64,000 nucleotides of DNA from Undaria pinnatifida (lineage: Eukaryota; Sar; Phaeophyceae; Laminariales; Alariaceae): positions 5,223,358-5,287,357 of the forward strand of contig JABAKD010000007.1 of NCBI GenBank assembly GCA_012845835.1, in the 5' to 3' direction. Of this stretch, positions 35,150 through 46,380 are shown in pieces; positions within the stretch are counted from its first letter, which is position 1, and every line of letters begins with the position of its first letter. Under the pieces are notes generated by a model. The model saw only the letters and a list, made by a program, of their open reading frames with translations, did no database searches and was not told where the DNA came from. The translations under genes were made by a program, and so were the position numbers.

Positions 35150-35640
35150 AGGCATTCGCCCCGTGGACAGGCGCCTGATGGCCGTCTCCCTTCAGCATGA
35201 GAGATAGCAACAACGGTCCCGGTGGGTACGGACCCACCCTTGAAGGGCATTCCCTCTGGCACACAAACACACCATATCGCCAAACAACAATAACAACGTT
35301 TTTATAGAGCAAAGGAGAGGTCCCGGGGCCGTTTTCATGAAGCGAACGATAGGTCCCGGGCCCCCCTCCACATATTAACAGATACTCGACTATGAACGTA
35401 AAACAGGTGCAAGTCACGCAGCAAGGCACAGACCTAGAGGGACCTGATTTCCGTCTTCCTTTTGCAAAGGAGGCAGCAACCGCGGTCCCAATAGGCACAG
35501 ACCCAGCCAAGAACAGGCGTAAGCCCCGTGGCAAGGCACAGACCTAGAGGGGCCTGGTTGCCGTCTTCCCTTTAGCATGGAAGACAGCAACAGCGGTCCC
35601 AATAGGCACAGACCCAAATGAATATGGGCCTTCACCCTGT
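35150..35640. repeat. 110-bp tandem repeat inside the LARD-like element
   Basis: GCAAGGCACAGACCTAGAGG occurs at 35421 and 35531, each followed by CCGTCTTCC, AGCAAC-GCGGTCCCAATAGG-like and CACAGACCCA segments. A more diverged unit lies near 35160-35235. The minus-strand frames 34746-35534 and 35414-35875 come from this array. Confidence 0.8.
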
Positions 35641-36797
35641 CTCTCCTAGAAAAGCAACACACTATCACGCGCGCAACAAAACGAAAACAGACCAAACCAA
35701 ACTGACACAAGACAGAAGCAAGAAATGCCGCGTTCGCGGCGACATAAAGACAACGCGCCGCGATAGCGACGAGGTAGGACGGCGATAGCAGATGATGGGG
35801 ATGGACCAGTGGCAAGCGGATGCCTTGCACAGCTATTTTATAGAAACACGATGTCACTAGACAGGCGAAGGACATGTACAGCGGAGCACGGGGCGTCGGC
35901 CAACATAGCAGCCGCTAATTGTGTTGATGTGCGCGGTACACGAATGTGTGTATGCTTTCACATATCAGCGGGACAGTTCAGTATCGCCTTTTTACCCAAT
36001 AAACATGGAAAACAACAAATACATACGTTGTAGTCTACGGGGCACTCGGGAATGCTAAAACGCATCGCGAGAAATGCGTACTGCATGTACAACGTATTAT
36101 TGGTTCATCTCGTTATTCTATTAATATATTGATTTTTATTTATTTATTTTTTTCCTCGGGAGACGACCGTGTGTGTAACGTCTCCCATTGAACAAATACC
36201 AGGGGTATAATGTAAAACTGCTGTACTCGTAAACATATGTCGTGGCTTTGTGACGACAAGATATTCCATCCCTAGGATGAAGAGTCAGCACTTCCGTGTC
36301 GTACACATACGCGTCCGGCTCTCTCATAAGAACGTACCCCACAAGAAACTCGGCCTAAACATTACGGGGGAAATAAGAAAGTCGACAGCTATTATACTGA
36401 AGTTAGTGTGTGATACACTGCTTTTTCAAATGAGAAAGACAGCGTAAGCCCGATTTCTGGTTTCTTATGAGCGGGCCTGTACTGTAATAATGCAGTATGT
36501 CGCAACAACTCCCTACGCAGTGTTCAGAGCAATCAGCACGTCAGCCTATTGGTGCAGCTCGCGACAAGAGTTGACGTGAGAAAACAACGACAACAACAAC
36601 ATGGTAGCGTTACGCGTCCACCCTGCTGCAATATTATCAGCGGTGCTATCGTGTATACCAGGCATCAGGGTATAGCGTATCGGAAGCAACCCGTAAAATT
36701 TACCAGGTAATACGAGGGCAATATAATATATTCAAAAGACGGGCTCAGGCCCCGAGGGAGTAACGGCTATTATTTGACCCAGGCTACGGTGTGGAAA

Positions 36798-36826
36798 CCC
36801 GAGTTCGATTCTCGGATTGGACACCA
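36798..36826 (-). promoter_or_regulatory. tRNA-complementary primer-binding site, unusually long
   Basis: Directly next to the 5' LTR the minus strand reads TGGTGTCCAATCCGAGAATC, continuing GAACTCGGG. The plus strand is therefore the 3' end of a tRNA: a full T arm (CCGAG, loop TTCGATT, CTCGG), seven acceptor bases, discriminator A and CCA. The match spans about 29 nt rather than the usual 18. The CCA, which eukaryotic tRNA genes do not encode, marks it as a primer site rather than a tRNA gene. The tRNA's identity was not determined. Confidence 0.8.
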
Positions 36827-37320
36827 TGTCAGAGGAACGTGCTTTGTGTATATCAGTTCACAGGAGGAGGCCTCGACGCATGCATGCATATCACTCATGA
36901 TGGGAGCTTTGCTCCGGACTCTCGTCCCCAAATCCATATGCACGACACCAAAACACACATCGATTGTATTTTTCCAGAGCTCTTCCTGCCCAGCCTTCCT
37001 GCTGGGTAAGTACACAACACGTTCACGCTCGTTCCGAGTTCATGCACTGACTGACCGTTGTACCACGCGGCCTGCGGTCCTTGCTGGTGAGCCATCGTAT
37101 AGTGCTGTCCTAGCTGGTAATCTCCTTGCGAAGTCCAGCACCGAGCGTGGCAGTACAACCTATAGGGAGCTAGGGTAGAGTTGTGGGCTCTCCAGCCCAC
37201 AGCACAACCTTTCGTACAGGCGTTTCATCTCCGGGTTGAACTCGCATTGTCCCCGTCGATGACCACGCCCAGCCCTTCTCTGGAAACCCTCGGACCCATG
37301 GAAAACCGCTGTAACAGTTC

Positions 37321-38575
37321 AGCAAGTTCAAAAACAATCATCTCATACCGGCCTGTGATTAGAGAAGTGGTACAAGAACCAATTGAATAATATGCAGTCA
37401 GTCGGTCCGGATCGAGTCGATCGGTGCAACTTGCTTGGGTATCGTATTACAGCAAGCAGCAGTAATACGCTTCACTTATATTTATTTTTTTACCATCCCA
37501 TACATTTGTGGTGCTCGCACTTCTCTCGCCCTCCAAGTAGTATAACTCAGATCCGGGGTCATCTAGCGGCCTCCCCTACCCCACCCCCACTACGGTACAT
37601 GCCCTACTTTTTATCGCGAGAAAAAAATCGGCATTTTCTTTCCTCGTCGATTCGGGTCGAATTGTATATCTACCCACGCTGCTAGGCGATCTAAGCCGTA
37701 AGTTCATCCTTTAATTCTCGTAAAATTCTGCCAATAAATACAGCCAACGAAGCTCACGGCGCGGTGATTATTTACCTAGTCTTGTTGTGCGTGGTGTCGT
37801 CGGCAGGACCCAAACGTGTGCCTAAATTAACAATAATTTTCCAACCCAGCTACGCTACTCGGAATCCCGCGTGCAACTGATCTGCCCCCGATGGAGTGTT
37901 CTGTAACATTTTCCCGTCTTCTGTACTTCGTTTGAGTGTTTCTGCTGTATGTAGCGTTTTCCAAGAGAGAGGGCTCGTAACCTCGCAGGTTAGAGGTGTG
38001 GGAGTAGGTTGTGGAGAGCCGTATTTTCGTGTCATGTTCTAGACGGTGGAACCGTTGCTTCCCCGAATATTCGGTATTTTTGCATGTACGGCTCATCGGA
38101 GTGCGCTTGTTTTATTATTGTAACTCCCTGGGAGCTAAAACGGCGTACTATGATATGGGATGCGGCTAGGTTTGAAGGGTTTCAAATGCATGTGCGTATG
38201 GGGGGGAAAGTATGATGCTTTCGCCTCGCGAAATTAAACGCTATTCAGGTCATCGGTGGCGTGCGTGAAACTAATGCAAAAACTTATCTAATACCAGGTA
38301 CGAGTGAGTGATCAACGTGGAACTTGCCTATTGGTAGTAGAGAAACTTGCAAAGGGTGGCTTGTGTCTGTACATAACAGCCCCTTGGTGTTTTTGACAGG
38401 CACATAGATGGGCAGGTCCTACACCATTCATTGACCATTTTTATTTTTCCGGCCACAACTGCCATAAACCCCGATACTTCCAGTACTGTTTGTTGTGCGC
38501 ATTTGTGCCACGCGATGTCATTGGCACTTTCACGACTAAAGGGGGATCTCGACTGCCGCTGCAATACGTGCCTTG
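37321..38575. other. Spacer with a possible decayed LTR-like repeat
   Basis: The segment at 37995-38110 (TTAGAGGTGTGGGAGTAGGT, GGAGAGCCGTATTTTCGTG, GGCTCATCGGAGTGCG) resembles 47175-47290 near the chromodomain fossil and could be a remnant of the same LTR family. A stretch at 38440-38530 resembles the family O phrase (CCGATACTTCCAGTACTG) found at 41.7 and 42.1 kb. No gene was recognised. Confidence 0.4.
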
Positions 38576-38579
38576 ATAT

Positions 38580-41330
38580 AAATTTGAAAATACACTCCAC
38601 CTGCAACATCGAAGATTTTTTCGAGCTGTGTGTGACACTCCGATCGCGCGTATTACGGGTTCTGTGTCCTCATTAAGGATGTAGGTCGGCGACTCCCCTT
38701 GGAACTACAGTGTTGTAGCTGTCAGGGTCAACAGGGTATTTCTAGACAGTCTGTGCGCGGAAACTATACAACCGGTTTTTGAGGGGGACAAATTCTGACA
38801 GCCGTGAAAGGAAATGCATCAGTTTATCATATGTATCCTTCAAGTCGTATAGCCGGTGAGGGGAGGGCGGAGTTTTGAAGGGCATGGGGGCATGGGTTTG
38901 AACAAGTGGGAGCGGGGGGGTTGGGGAGGGGGGGGGGGTGGAAGGTGCTTCGTTATTATAAAAATTCAAATACACTCCGGTTGTGAGATCGAATATTTCG
39001 TCGAAATTCATCTTTGCAAGCTGTGTGTGACAGTCCGATCGCGCGTATTACGGGTTGTGTGTCCTCATTAAGGATATAGGTCGGCGACTCCCCTTGCAAC
39101 TACAGTGTAGCTTTCAGGTTCAACAGGGTAATGTTAGTCAGTCTGCGTGCGGAAACCTTAAAACACGTTTCTGAGGGGGACAAAATCCGACAGCCGTGAA
39201 AGGAAATGCATCAGTTTATCAAGGGAATCCTGTAAGTCGAATAACCGGCGGGGGAAGGGCAGAGTTTTGAAGGACGTGGGGCCTGGTTTTGGTCAGAAGG
39301 GAGCGAGGTTGGGGGGGGGGGAACGGGAGGGGCAGGGGTGCTCAATTTGTGCTTGCAAACAACAAATCCTTCAAATGGATAATTCTGATGTTTTCGGAAA
39401 AAATGCACCAGTTCATCATGGGGGGGGGGGGCAGCTTAATCTGTGCGCGGAAACTATACACTCTTTAATGGGATAAATGTGATGGATTTTGGATAGAATG
39501 AACCAGAGTTTATCATTTATATCCTGTAAGTGGTACAACCAATGAGTAGAGGGCGGAGTATTTGAGGGGGTGGGGTGGGGGGCTCGTGAGGTGGGGGGTG
39601 GGGTGAGGGTGGGGGGGGTGGGAGTAGGTAAGGGCTTTAGGTCGCATAGATGTAGGGGTTTCGCTATACGCGTGGTGGTAAGTCTAGGCGATGGTGCGGG
39701 TGGCGAGGAAGGAGGGGGCGTTGGGGGCGTGGGAGGAGGGGGGTGGGGGCGGTGGCAGCAGCGGCATGGATGGCTCTAGAAAGATAATGAGGTGACATCC
39801 AGCGCGGGGAGGTGTTTATCACCCTGGCGGATCTCGATATCAAGCGGGGCGTTTGAGAAAAAGAGAGAGGGGGGGGGGAGGGTTTTCAAGCGAGGTTTAG
39901 GTCACATATAATATTATATTGCACTCCAGCAGTGAGATCAAGGATTTGGTCCAAACTTATCTTGGCAAGATTGTGTGTGGTACTCCGATCGCGCGTTTTA
40001 ATCATATATGTAAAACAACACCCTGTTAACCCTGATAGTTACACTGTAGTTGTAAGGGGAGTCGCCGACCTATATTCTCAATGAGGACACACAACCCGTA
40101 ATACGCGCGATCGGTATATCACACAGCTTGCAAAGATGAGTTTCGACAAAATATTCGATCTCACAGCTGGAGTGTATTTTAACTTTTATAATATGCAGGG
40201 GCTTGCTATACGCGTGGTGCTGTCTAGGCGATCGGGCGGGTGGTGGGGAAGGAGAGGGCATTGGAGGAGGGAGGGGGCAAATTATTCAAAGCTACGTCAT
40301 GGATGGCTAGAAAAACAATGACGTGATACCAATTAGGTAGAAGTGTTTATTACTCTGGCCGATTTCGATTGTAAGCGAGGCGTTTAAACAAAGTAGGCAG
40401 GGAAAACGCGAAAAAAGAAAAATAAAAAGGAGGGGGCGGGGGGGGCGGGGGGGGGGGGGGGGCGGGGGGGGGGGGCAATTGAGTTGGAACTACGGCACGG
40501 ATGTCTAGAAAGATTATGAGATGATAGCAGCTGGCTTGAAGTGTTTACTACTCCCAGACTGGTAGATTTTGAATTTTAGGTGGGGCGTTTAAACAAGAGC
40601 GATCGGGGTGGCGAGAGGGGGGGTGGGGTGGGGGGCATTTCAATATGTGCGCGGAAACTATAACTCTTTAAAGGGGACAAACCTGACGGTTGTACGTAGC
40701 AAAAAGACATCCCTTTATATCATCTGCTTGGTGATGTTTGCTGTTCCAGAAGGTTTGATGTTAGATGTAGTTTACAACCCAGTCTTGAGGAGTAGTAAAC
40801 AACGTGTTAAATATTCATAGTCTAATTTGTGTCTTTATAAGAATATTTCAAGGACGTCATATACGCCAAATAATTTGTTATTGTACATGGATCGAAAGAT
40901 GGAATATTTCAATCATTAGGTACATTCACGTATTAATAGTTACTTTTTTTTTTTAGATCCACCTGGAAATTCGGGTAAAAAAAGCATACACACTTTCGTT
41001 TGTGTACCAGTTTTTGTCCATCTGCAGAACGCAGACTTTGTGTCAACCTCGCCCCTCCGGTTTTGTCAACACTATGGACTTCTCGGCCTTCTTCGGCTGT
41101 TACCATAATTTTCTGATATCGCTAATTATAAGAAAGAGACACGAGTACGTAAATCCAAAAATATTACAGGCGAGGTGATGTGGTCATGCAATGTCACCGC
41201 CATTGAGCACGAGAGGGAAAAATGCGAATCATCAGTGTTTTGAAAAGTACGCTTGGTATACAGGCGCTCAATTACGTTACTTCGTTGGTCATACTTCGCT
41301 TGGCATAGGTTGGGAGGCTATCATGCAGAC
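38580..41330 (+). repeat. Composite repeat array R, plus-oriented copy
   Basis: The order is: two tandem family A units (38580-38945 and 38950-39360, period 395), a C unit (39430-39540), a B unit (39650-39910), an A inverted pair (39920-40195), B (40200-40410), a G tract (40430-40475), B (40490-40610), C (40625-40690) and M (40690-41330). Diagnostic phrases are CGATCGCGCGTATTACGGGT (A), CTATACGCGTGGTG (B), GTGCGCGGAAACTATA (C) and GTACATGGATCGAAAGATGG (M). The same order is seen in reverse at 54545-56385 and partly at 57490-58595. There is no coding capacity. Confidence 0.75.
39920..40195. repeat. Inverted pair of family A 5' ends
   Basis: A plus-oriented A end (GCACTCCAGCAGTGAGATCA to TCCGATCGCGCG, 39930-39998) faces a minus-oriented A end (40085-40185, with CGCGCGATCGG and TCTCACAGCTGGAGTG). 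This makes a foldback with arms of about 75 bp. Confidence 0.7.
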
Positions 41331-41449
41331 GGTATGTACAAAATACCCTGCGTAATAGGTTGGTAGTAGTGTGGTTTACCGGAATTTTAACATATCTGCC
41401 TGTATTTCCTTTATAATTATTATTTTCTCAAATGAACGATTTTACGCCC

Positions 41450-41665
41450 ATGATTGGCATCCCTATATATCACCTGCCTGGTAATGTTTTTTTACTATTC
41501 TAGAAGGTTCAATGTTGGACGTAGTATGCAATCAAAGTCTTTAGGTGTAGGAAACAACGCGTTGAATCTTCATATTTTGCTATTGTACATGGATTGAAAG
41601 ATAGAATATTTCAATCGATACTCGTAGGTACAATGTAGTTACCATTATTTTCTGACATCGCTAAT
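41450..41665 (+). repeat. Family M, second partial copy
   Basis: ATCCCTATATATCACCTGCC, TAGAAGGTTCAATGTTGGAC, GTACATGGATTGAAAGATAG and TTTTCTGACATCGCTAATTA repeat the M unit at 40700-41125. Confidence 0.75.
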
Positions 41666-41669
41666 TATG

Positions 41670-42180
41670 CCCTATTATGTCGTATCATTTGCGACAACCT
41701 GCACCTCTCCCAATACTTCCAGTCCGTCTATGGTACGCAATCGCGCGAGAAAAAATCACATGCGTTGTAGCGGGCAACCTGCACTAGACGCATGCTACGA
41801 TAGAGGTGGCACGTTTTGGCTACGTTTTGTAAATGACGGGGCTCCTTAACACAAAATCTTCGAAAACAGGCCATCTTTGTTCATTATCCGCGAGTTGTAC
41901 CTAAACCCACGTGGGATTTTTCATCCGGTTGCAGTTTCATTTTTCCACAAATCAGCTCGAGGAACCTCAGACAAAAAGTGGTGTAATACCTCGATCGTAG
42001 CACGCGTCACTATGGGGGGATATCTACTGCTTGTTGCTGTGGTACGCGCATGATCATGTCGTATCATTCCCGACGACCAGCACTACTCCCGATGCTTCCG
42101 GCATTGCTGGCGGTACACACTTGTGCCTGGCGATGCCACAGGCACTGTAGCGGGCATCCGGCACTATGGGGGACATAGTA
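41670..42180. repeat. Family O, two tandem copies, the first interrupted by family N
   Basis: TGTCGTATCATTTGCGACAA (41679) and TGTCGTATCATTCCCGACGA (42057) each lead through CCAATACTTCC or CGATGCTTCC to GTAGCGGGCAACCTGCACTA or GTAGCGGGCATCCGGCACTA. In the first copy the N element sits after CACTA. In the second the sequence runs straight into TGGGGG. Confidence 0.75.
41787..42008. mobile_element. Family N: TIR element with 4-bp target duplication
   Basis: It is 222 bp. The left end is GACGCATGCTACGATAGAGG and the right end CCTCGATCGTAGCACGCGTC, inverted repeats with a few mismatches. Both flanks carry ACTA, and the uninterrupted family O copy at 42150-42180 has a single CACTATGGGGG, giving an empty site. 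There is no coding capacity. 4-bp duplications are known for Sola- and Ginger-type transposons, but the family is not assigned. Confidence 0.8.
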
Positions 42181-42184
42181 TACT

Positions 42185-43835
42185 ACTACTACTGTATCTC
42201 TGCTGTATGTAGTAGTGTAGTCCAATCGTATAGGAATAATACGTGATTCGTTGTATCATTTCAAATGTCGTATCAGAAACCTTCGTTTCGGTGTCGGTGA
42301 TGAATAATACAGTCTAGTCTACGTAGTGCATTTGTTTTGATCTTCGACAAGTACAGGGGCACAGGCTTGCTATGACGTTGCACCAGTGATTATTGTCTTC
42401 GTCGCGCACGCCTCGATATGCACGTGTGCTCCCTCCGGGCCATGGCACCGAGCACAGGACGCCGGTGGATAGTGCGGGTAGGGCAGTACCCGCCCACGTA
42501 TGCGTTTACTTGTCTCGAGAGTAGGACGCTGTGCTCTGGTTCTCCGGCAGAAATTCGCTTTTCGCAAGAAATCGTTATATTCGCCGCTTTTATTCGTGTT
42601 GACTCCGGTAACCCTTAGAGATGTATTTTAGTTTAGTTCGTTTTCTCTTTTAACCGAATTTTGGAGATAAACGATTGCAGTTGCTCGCTACGGATAGTGG
42701 ATGCTCCGCTCGTGGTCAATTAGGACCGTTGGGCGGTGAAGGGCGGTCGGGATTGCTACATTGACTTTTGAAAGCGTCGGGGGACGTCTTAACTTCCCCC
42801 AAAAGGCCGTGGGACGCTTGGAACCCGGAACGACAAATAGTTTGCTTGTTTTCGATTGGTCATCAATTCGAACAAATTTCTAGCTTTCCCACCGTCACCG
42901 TAAAAACGGAATATGTCCCAACGTATGTATGGTTGTGCTGCACAACCTAACGGCCCACATGGAACGAGACCTACAGCAACTGATTGGTGCTGGAAGTGGC
43001 TCGTTTCATAGGCTTGAGGCCCACGAGGGTATAGGTGCACATGGGATGACTTAGGATTCGCGGGGTGGATCGTATGTTGACACCGTTGTGCTCACCCGCG
43101 TCAGGAGCAACACGATACCGCCATGGCCTGAGCAAAAGGCTCAACAGGCAAAGGGCTGGTTTGGGAACGAGGCTTTGGCGGTATATAATGTGGCAAAAGT
43201 GTAGAACCGATGTTCTTAGAAGTTTCCGTATAGCCTTCGTGCAGCCAAGGGGAGGGCAGCATCACAACTTGGTTTTAGTCTATACGATATAATAATGGAT
43301 AATCATCAGCTGTGAGTACGACAGATTGAATCGTTGGAACTAAACTTTGCACGCTGCGTGGTACCTTACATCTGTTTGTTGTTCATGATGTTGTGTTCGT
43401 GAATTAAACTTGATTGTTAAAACTCATCTTCACAATCTTTACGGAAGGTCGCTGTAGATATGTTCCGACAGAAGTGCCACTGACAGCAGTGCCACTTGGA
43501 TAGCTAACATGGTCGTCTGTGAGGCTTGCCTTGAGATCTATGATCGATCGTGTGAAGCTGTTCTCTATGCCACAAGCAATCGCTGCTGACCTGAAGGTAC
43601 CTCTGCCCGACTGCCCTGAACTGGAACTGCACGGTCCCGCCGCAAAAGTGAGATGTGCCATGATCTGTTCGGGTCGCTTGCCCATTTTTCCATCGGACAC
43701 CAACAAAAGTGAATGTCGCCAGTTTGACTCTCTTAAAAGGACACTTTGTCTTTAACATTTTCTCTTAAAGCGTAGCCGATAATGTATCAGACTAGTTAGC
43801 TAGGCCATTTCTCATGCTGTTGGATTCCGCCCGTC
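42185..43835. other. No gene recognised
   Basis: The segment at 43290-43360 weakly resembles families A and I (CATCAGCTGTGAGTACGACA, CTTTGCACGCTGCGTGG). A 78-aa plus frame (43519-43755) opposite a 100-aa minus frame (43404-43706) shows no domain. Confidence 0.4.
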
Positions 43836-43837
43836 GA

Positions 43838-44580
43838 AAACGGCCCTTTTCGACTGGATTCTTCTGGTCCTTCTTCTGATTATCGTCAGTCGAGTTGATT
43901 TTATAGTTTTTGTGCTTTTCCTAGAGGCGGTTGGTGTGAGGGAGTACTGCTGTACAGCAGGCGAAATCGGTTGGCAGCTCCGTGCTTCGCGCTGTCTCCG
44001 AGAGCAACGGCTCGACGAACATTCGTCTCGAGCGAGTTGGAGGCTTTGGGCGTAGCTGAAAGCCGCCAAAGCTACGTTCGTGGAGTTGCACTCAGCCGAG
44101 AGCAGCCAAAGCTACAGCAAGCGCAGCCGTTGTTGGCAGCATGGGATCGAGACCGCTGCTGCCGTCGTGTGATACACGCTGCTGGCGAGCAGAACAAGGA
44201 ATGCGCCACGCTGACTTTCTGCGAGAAGCAACATCAAGGATAATAGCCAAGCCAGCGTCAGCGCCTTGTATGATACTGCAGTGTGGTACCTGGTATGGCT
44301 GTGTGGCCGTGTGGCCGTGTGGGTGTGTGTTCGGTGGTGGGATGGGCGATGCGATCGGTTCAAAAAACACGTGTAAAACTTTTTCGACTGAGTTTTTCGA
44401 CTGGAGGATCCAGTCGAAAAACTCGACTTTTTCGACTGGATCCGCCAGTCAGTCGGAATTCTCAATCGAAAAAACTTGAGTCGAAAAAGCCCCTCTTCGA
44501 CTGCGTAAGAAAGCCCGATTTGGGCTTCAGTCAAAAAAGGCCGTTTTCGACTGACAAATCCGACTGCATAAGAAATGGCC
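43838..44580. repeat. Cluster of TTTTCGACTG / CAGTCGAAAA motifs
   Basis: About ten copies of TTTTCGACTG or its complement lie at 43835-43860 and 44380-44570. They include a hairpin at 44390-44424 with perfect 16-bp arms (GAGTTTTTCGACTGGA) around a 3-nt loop, followed by further inverted pairs. Confidence 0.8.
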
Positions 44581-45560
44581 TTTTATATCATCCGTCAGGT
44601 GAGCAAAAAGCTTTTTTGTGACAACGTATTTCATCTGATCTGTGATGTACCCATTACCCGCGTGAAGTTAAATACCTTAGCGATTTTGGTATTATAGCGT
44701 AATTATGTGTTGCTGTTCGCGAGTTCGAACTCACGAAAACATCTCTTGATTCGCTTCTGGCTGCCTATGACTGACTGCTGGCTGGCGCACCCGACGTCGT
44801 CATTCACCCCACCAGGAGCGTCTCTCCATTTCGCGGGCCATGGTTGCTTGTGGGGAGCTGTAGGTGCCCGCTAGTGAAGCGCATACGTTCCGTTGGGGGT
44901 CGATTTTTTTTATCGTTTTGTGCACCCCAAATGTTCACCACTGCAATGCCTCAAAGCCATGTTAGGTGTGAATCTCTGCTGCTGAGAACCCTAGGGCTTC
45001 CGATCTGAAGCCACACATATCATCTGCGCATCACTCATTTTATTTTATATGTTCCGGGTCTGTGTTCCAAGAACCAGCCGAAGCTCTAAACGCAGCGTGT
45101 TAACCTAGCCATGTGCTTTACGGTTCCGATAAGACATCTAGATATTTAACTTACTGGAGAACCGGGGACCAGGGGACGCTTGGGTACCCGGTGGTCTTAA
45201 GACACACCGTCATAATCGGTCATGCCGGGGTACCGTTTTCGGGTAACAGGGGGAAAAAATTAAACATTGGCGTTCAACGGGGGATAGTATGTGCAATTTA
45301 GTACATTTGTGGTGTACACCCCACCCCACGTGTCAGTCGAAAGAGAGGATAAGGTTGCCCCCTCTTTCGCCGCTGCCCCGTTGGCCGCAACACCGGGGGC
45401 AAAAAATAAAAACTGTGCGCGCGCTCTGCATGGGCAACATTCGTCATGACAGCGCGTCGCCAGAATTTAATTTTAGTCTGTTTGGGGCCAGCGCGGGCCG
45501 GTTCCGCTGCCTTTTATCCTCGGTACCCCCGAATGGCTGAAAAACCCGGGGGTATACCTG
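44581..45560. other. No gene recognised
   Basis: GAGTTCGAACTCACGAAAA near 44720 resembles the reverse of the SINE box-B region. The segment 45100-45560 may be decayed upstream sequence of the chromodomain fossil, but no domain was recognised. Confidence 0.35.
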
Positions 45561-45592
45561 TGATTGACCATTTCCCTTGATTTTCAAAAATC

Positions 45593-46380
45593 ATGGTTCT
45601 ATTACTATTATTGTACGTATCTTCGGCGTGTTGTCACCGAGCGCTGCAAACCCTGCGCAAATCGTGGGGAAATGCCCAAATACCTACCGACGGGGCTGAC
45701 GCAGTGCGTGCTCAACAATTTTTCCAAGATATCCCTGCCGTATCACGTCACTCCAGACGACGTTTCGACTCCCCTCCAACGGCTGGAGGTGGAGCAGATC
45801 ACCGGTTATCAGTCGGTACGGGAGCGAGGTGGCGTCATCGGGGTGCTATACAAGACGTATTGGGCGAGACTCTCCGAACCTTCCTAGGAGCGGGAATTGG
45901 ACCTCCACCTCTCCCGCTCCCATATCTTGCGGTAATTGGCCGGACCCCCAAACCAACACCGTTAAACCAACCGCCTCTACCGATGAATGCGGATCGGGGC
46001 GGCACAACCCGAGCTCTCCCGCGACAACGGGAAACGTTTCCTAGCGCCGGGCTAGGCCTGTGTTCCCCGCGCCGATTGGCTCCGCCGCTACCAAGGCACA
46101 GTACTTCCTAAGCGAGCCGACTTTGGGTACAAGGGAGACGATGAGTTATGGTTGCTTGGAGAAATCAGCGCGAGCACTACCGAGGACCAGGTATACCTGG
46201 TTCGCTTTCTGGACGACCCGGGACCGATTAAACTTGCTGTTCTCCCGGCGCGCTACACGACTTCGACGGGAGCCGTACTAGGCTCTTGGTGCCTGCGTAT
46301 TCACATCGCCAGTGCGTTTCCTCGGGGAATCAAACGTAACGTAGACGAATCTCGAGGCGCAGCCGTGGCCAGTTGACTTT
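45593..46380 (+). mobile_element. Ty3/Gypsy LTR retrotransposon fossil with chromodomain-like part
   Basis: Plus-strand frames carry a chromodomain-like stretch (VEQITGYQ, then GVIGVLYKTYW around 45790-45870), as found at the end of chromovirus integrases. Downstream lies a segment with EDQVYLVRFLDD, PIKLAVLPARY and SWCLRIHIASAF (46190-46330), which looks like a conserved C-terminal region of the same element type. The element is broken, with several disruptions, and appears moderately old. Reverse transcriptase is not visible nearby. Confidence 0.65.

Larger units (their letters stand above)
30805..37316 (-). mobile_element. Structurally complete non-autonomous LTR retrotransposon (LARD-like)
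   Basis: A 6.5 kb element in minus orientation. Two 490-bp LTRs (30805-31294 and 36827-37316) align without gaps with about three differences. Both have TG...CA ends. A primer-binding site abuts the 36827 LTR, a polypurine tract abuts the 31294 LTR, and a 4-bp target duplication GTTC flanks it (30801-30804 and 37317-37320). The 5.5 kb interior has no recognisable gag, protease, reverse transcriptase or integrase. It consists of degenerate tandem repeats and is G/T-rich on the element's sense strand. It looks whole as a non-autonomous element, and near-identical LTRs imply a recent insertion that relied on enzymes from another element. Confidence 0.88.

Noticed and set aside
34746-35534. 262-aa minus frame inside the LTR element, considered as Gag
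   Set aside because: No Gag, zinc-knuckle or protease feature. Much of it translates the 110-bp tandem repeats.
36783-36826. A tRNA gene, suggested by a perfect T arm and acceptor 3' strand
   Set aside because: No D arm, anticodon arm or 5' acceptor strand can be found upstream. The CCA and direct contact with the LTR fit a retroelement primer-binding site instead.
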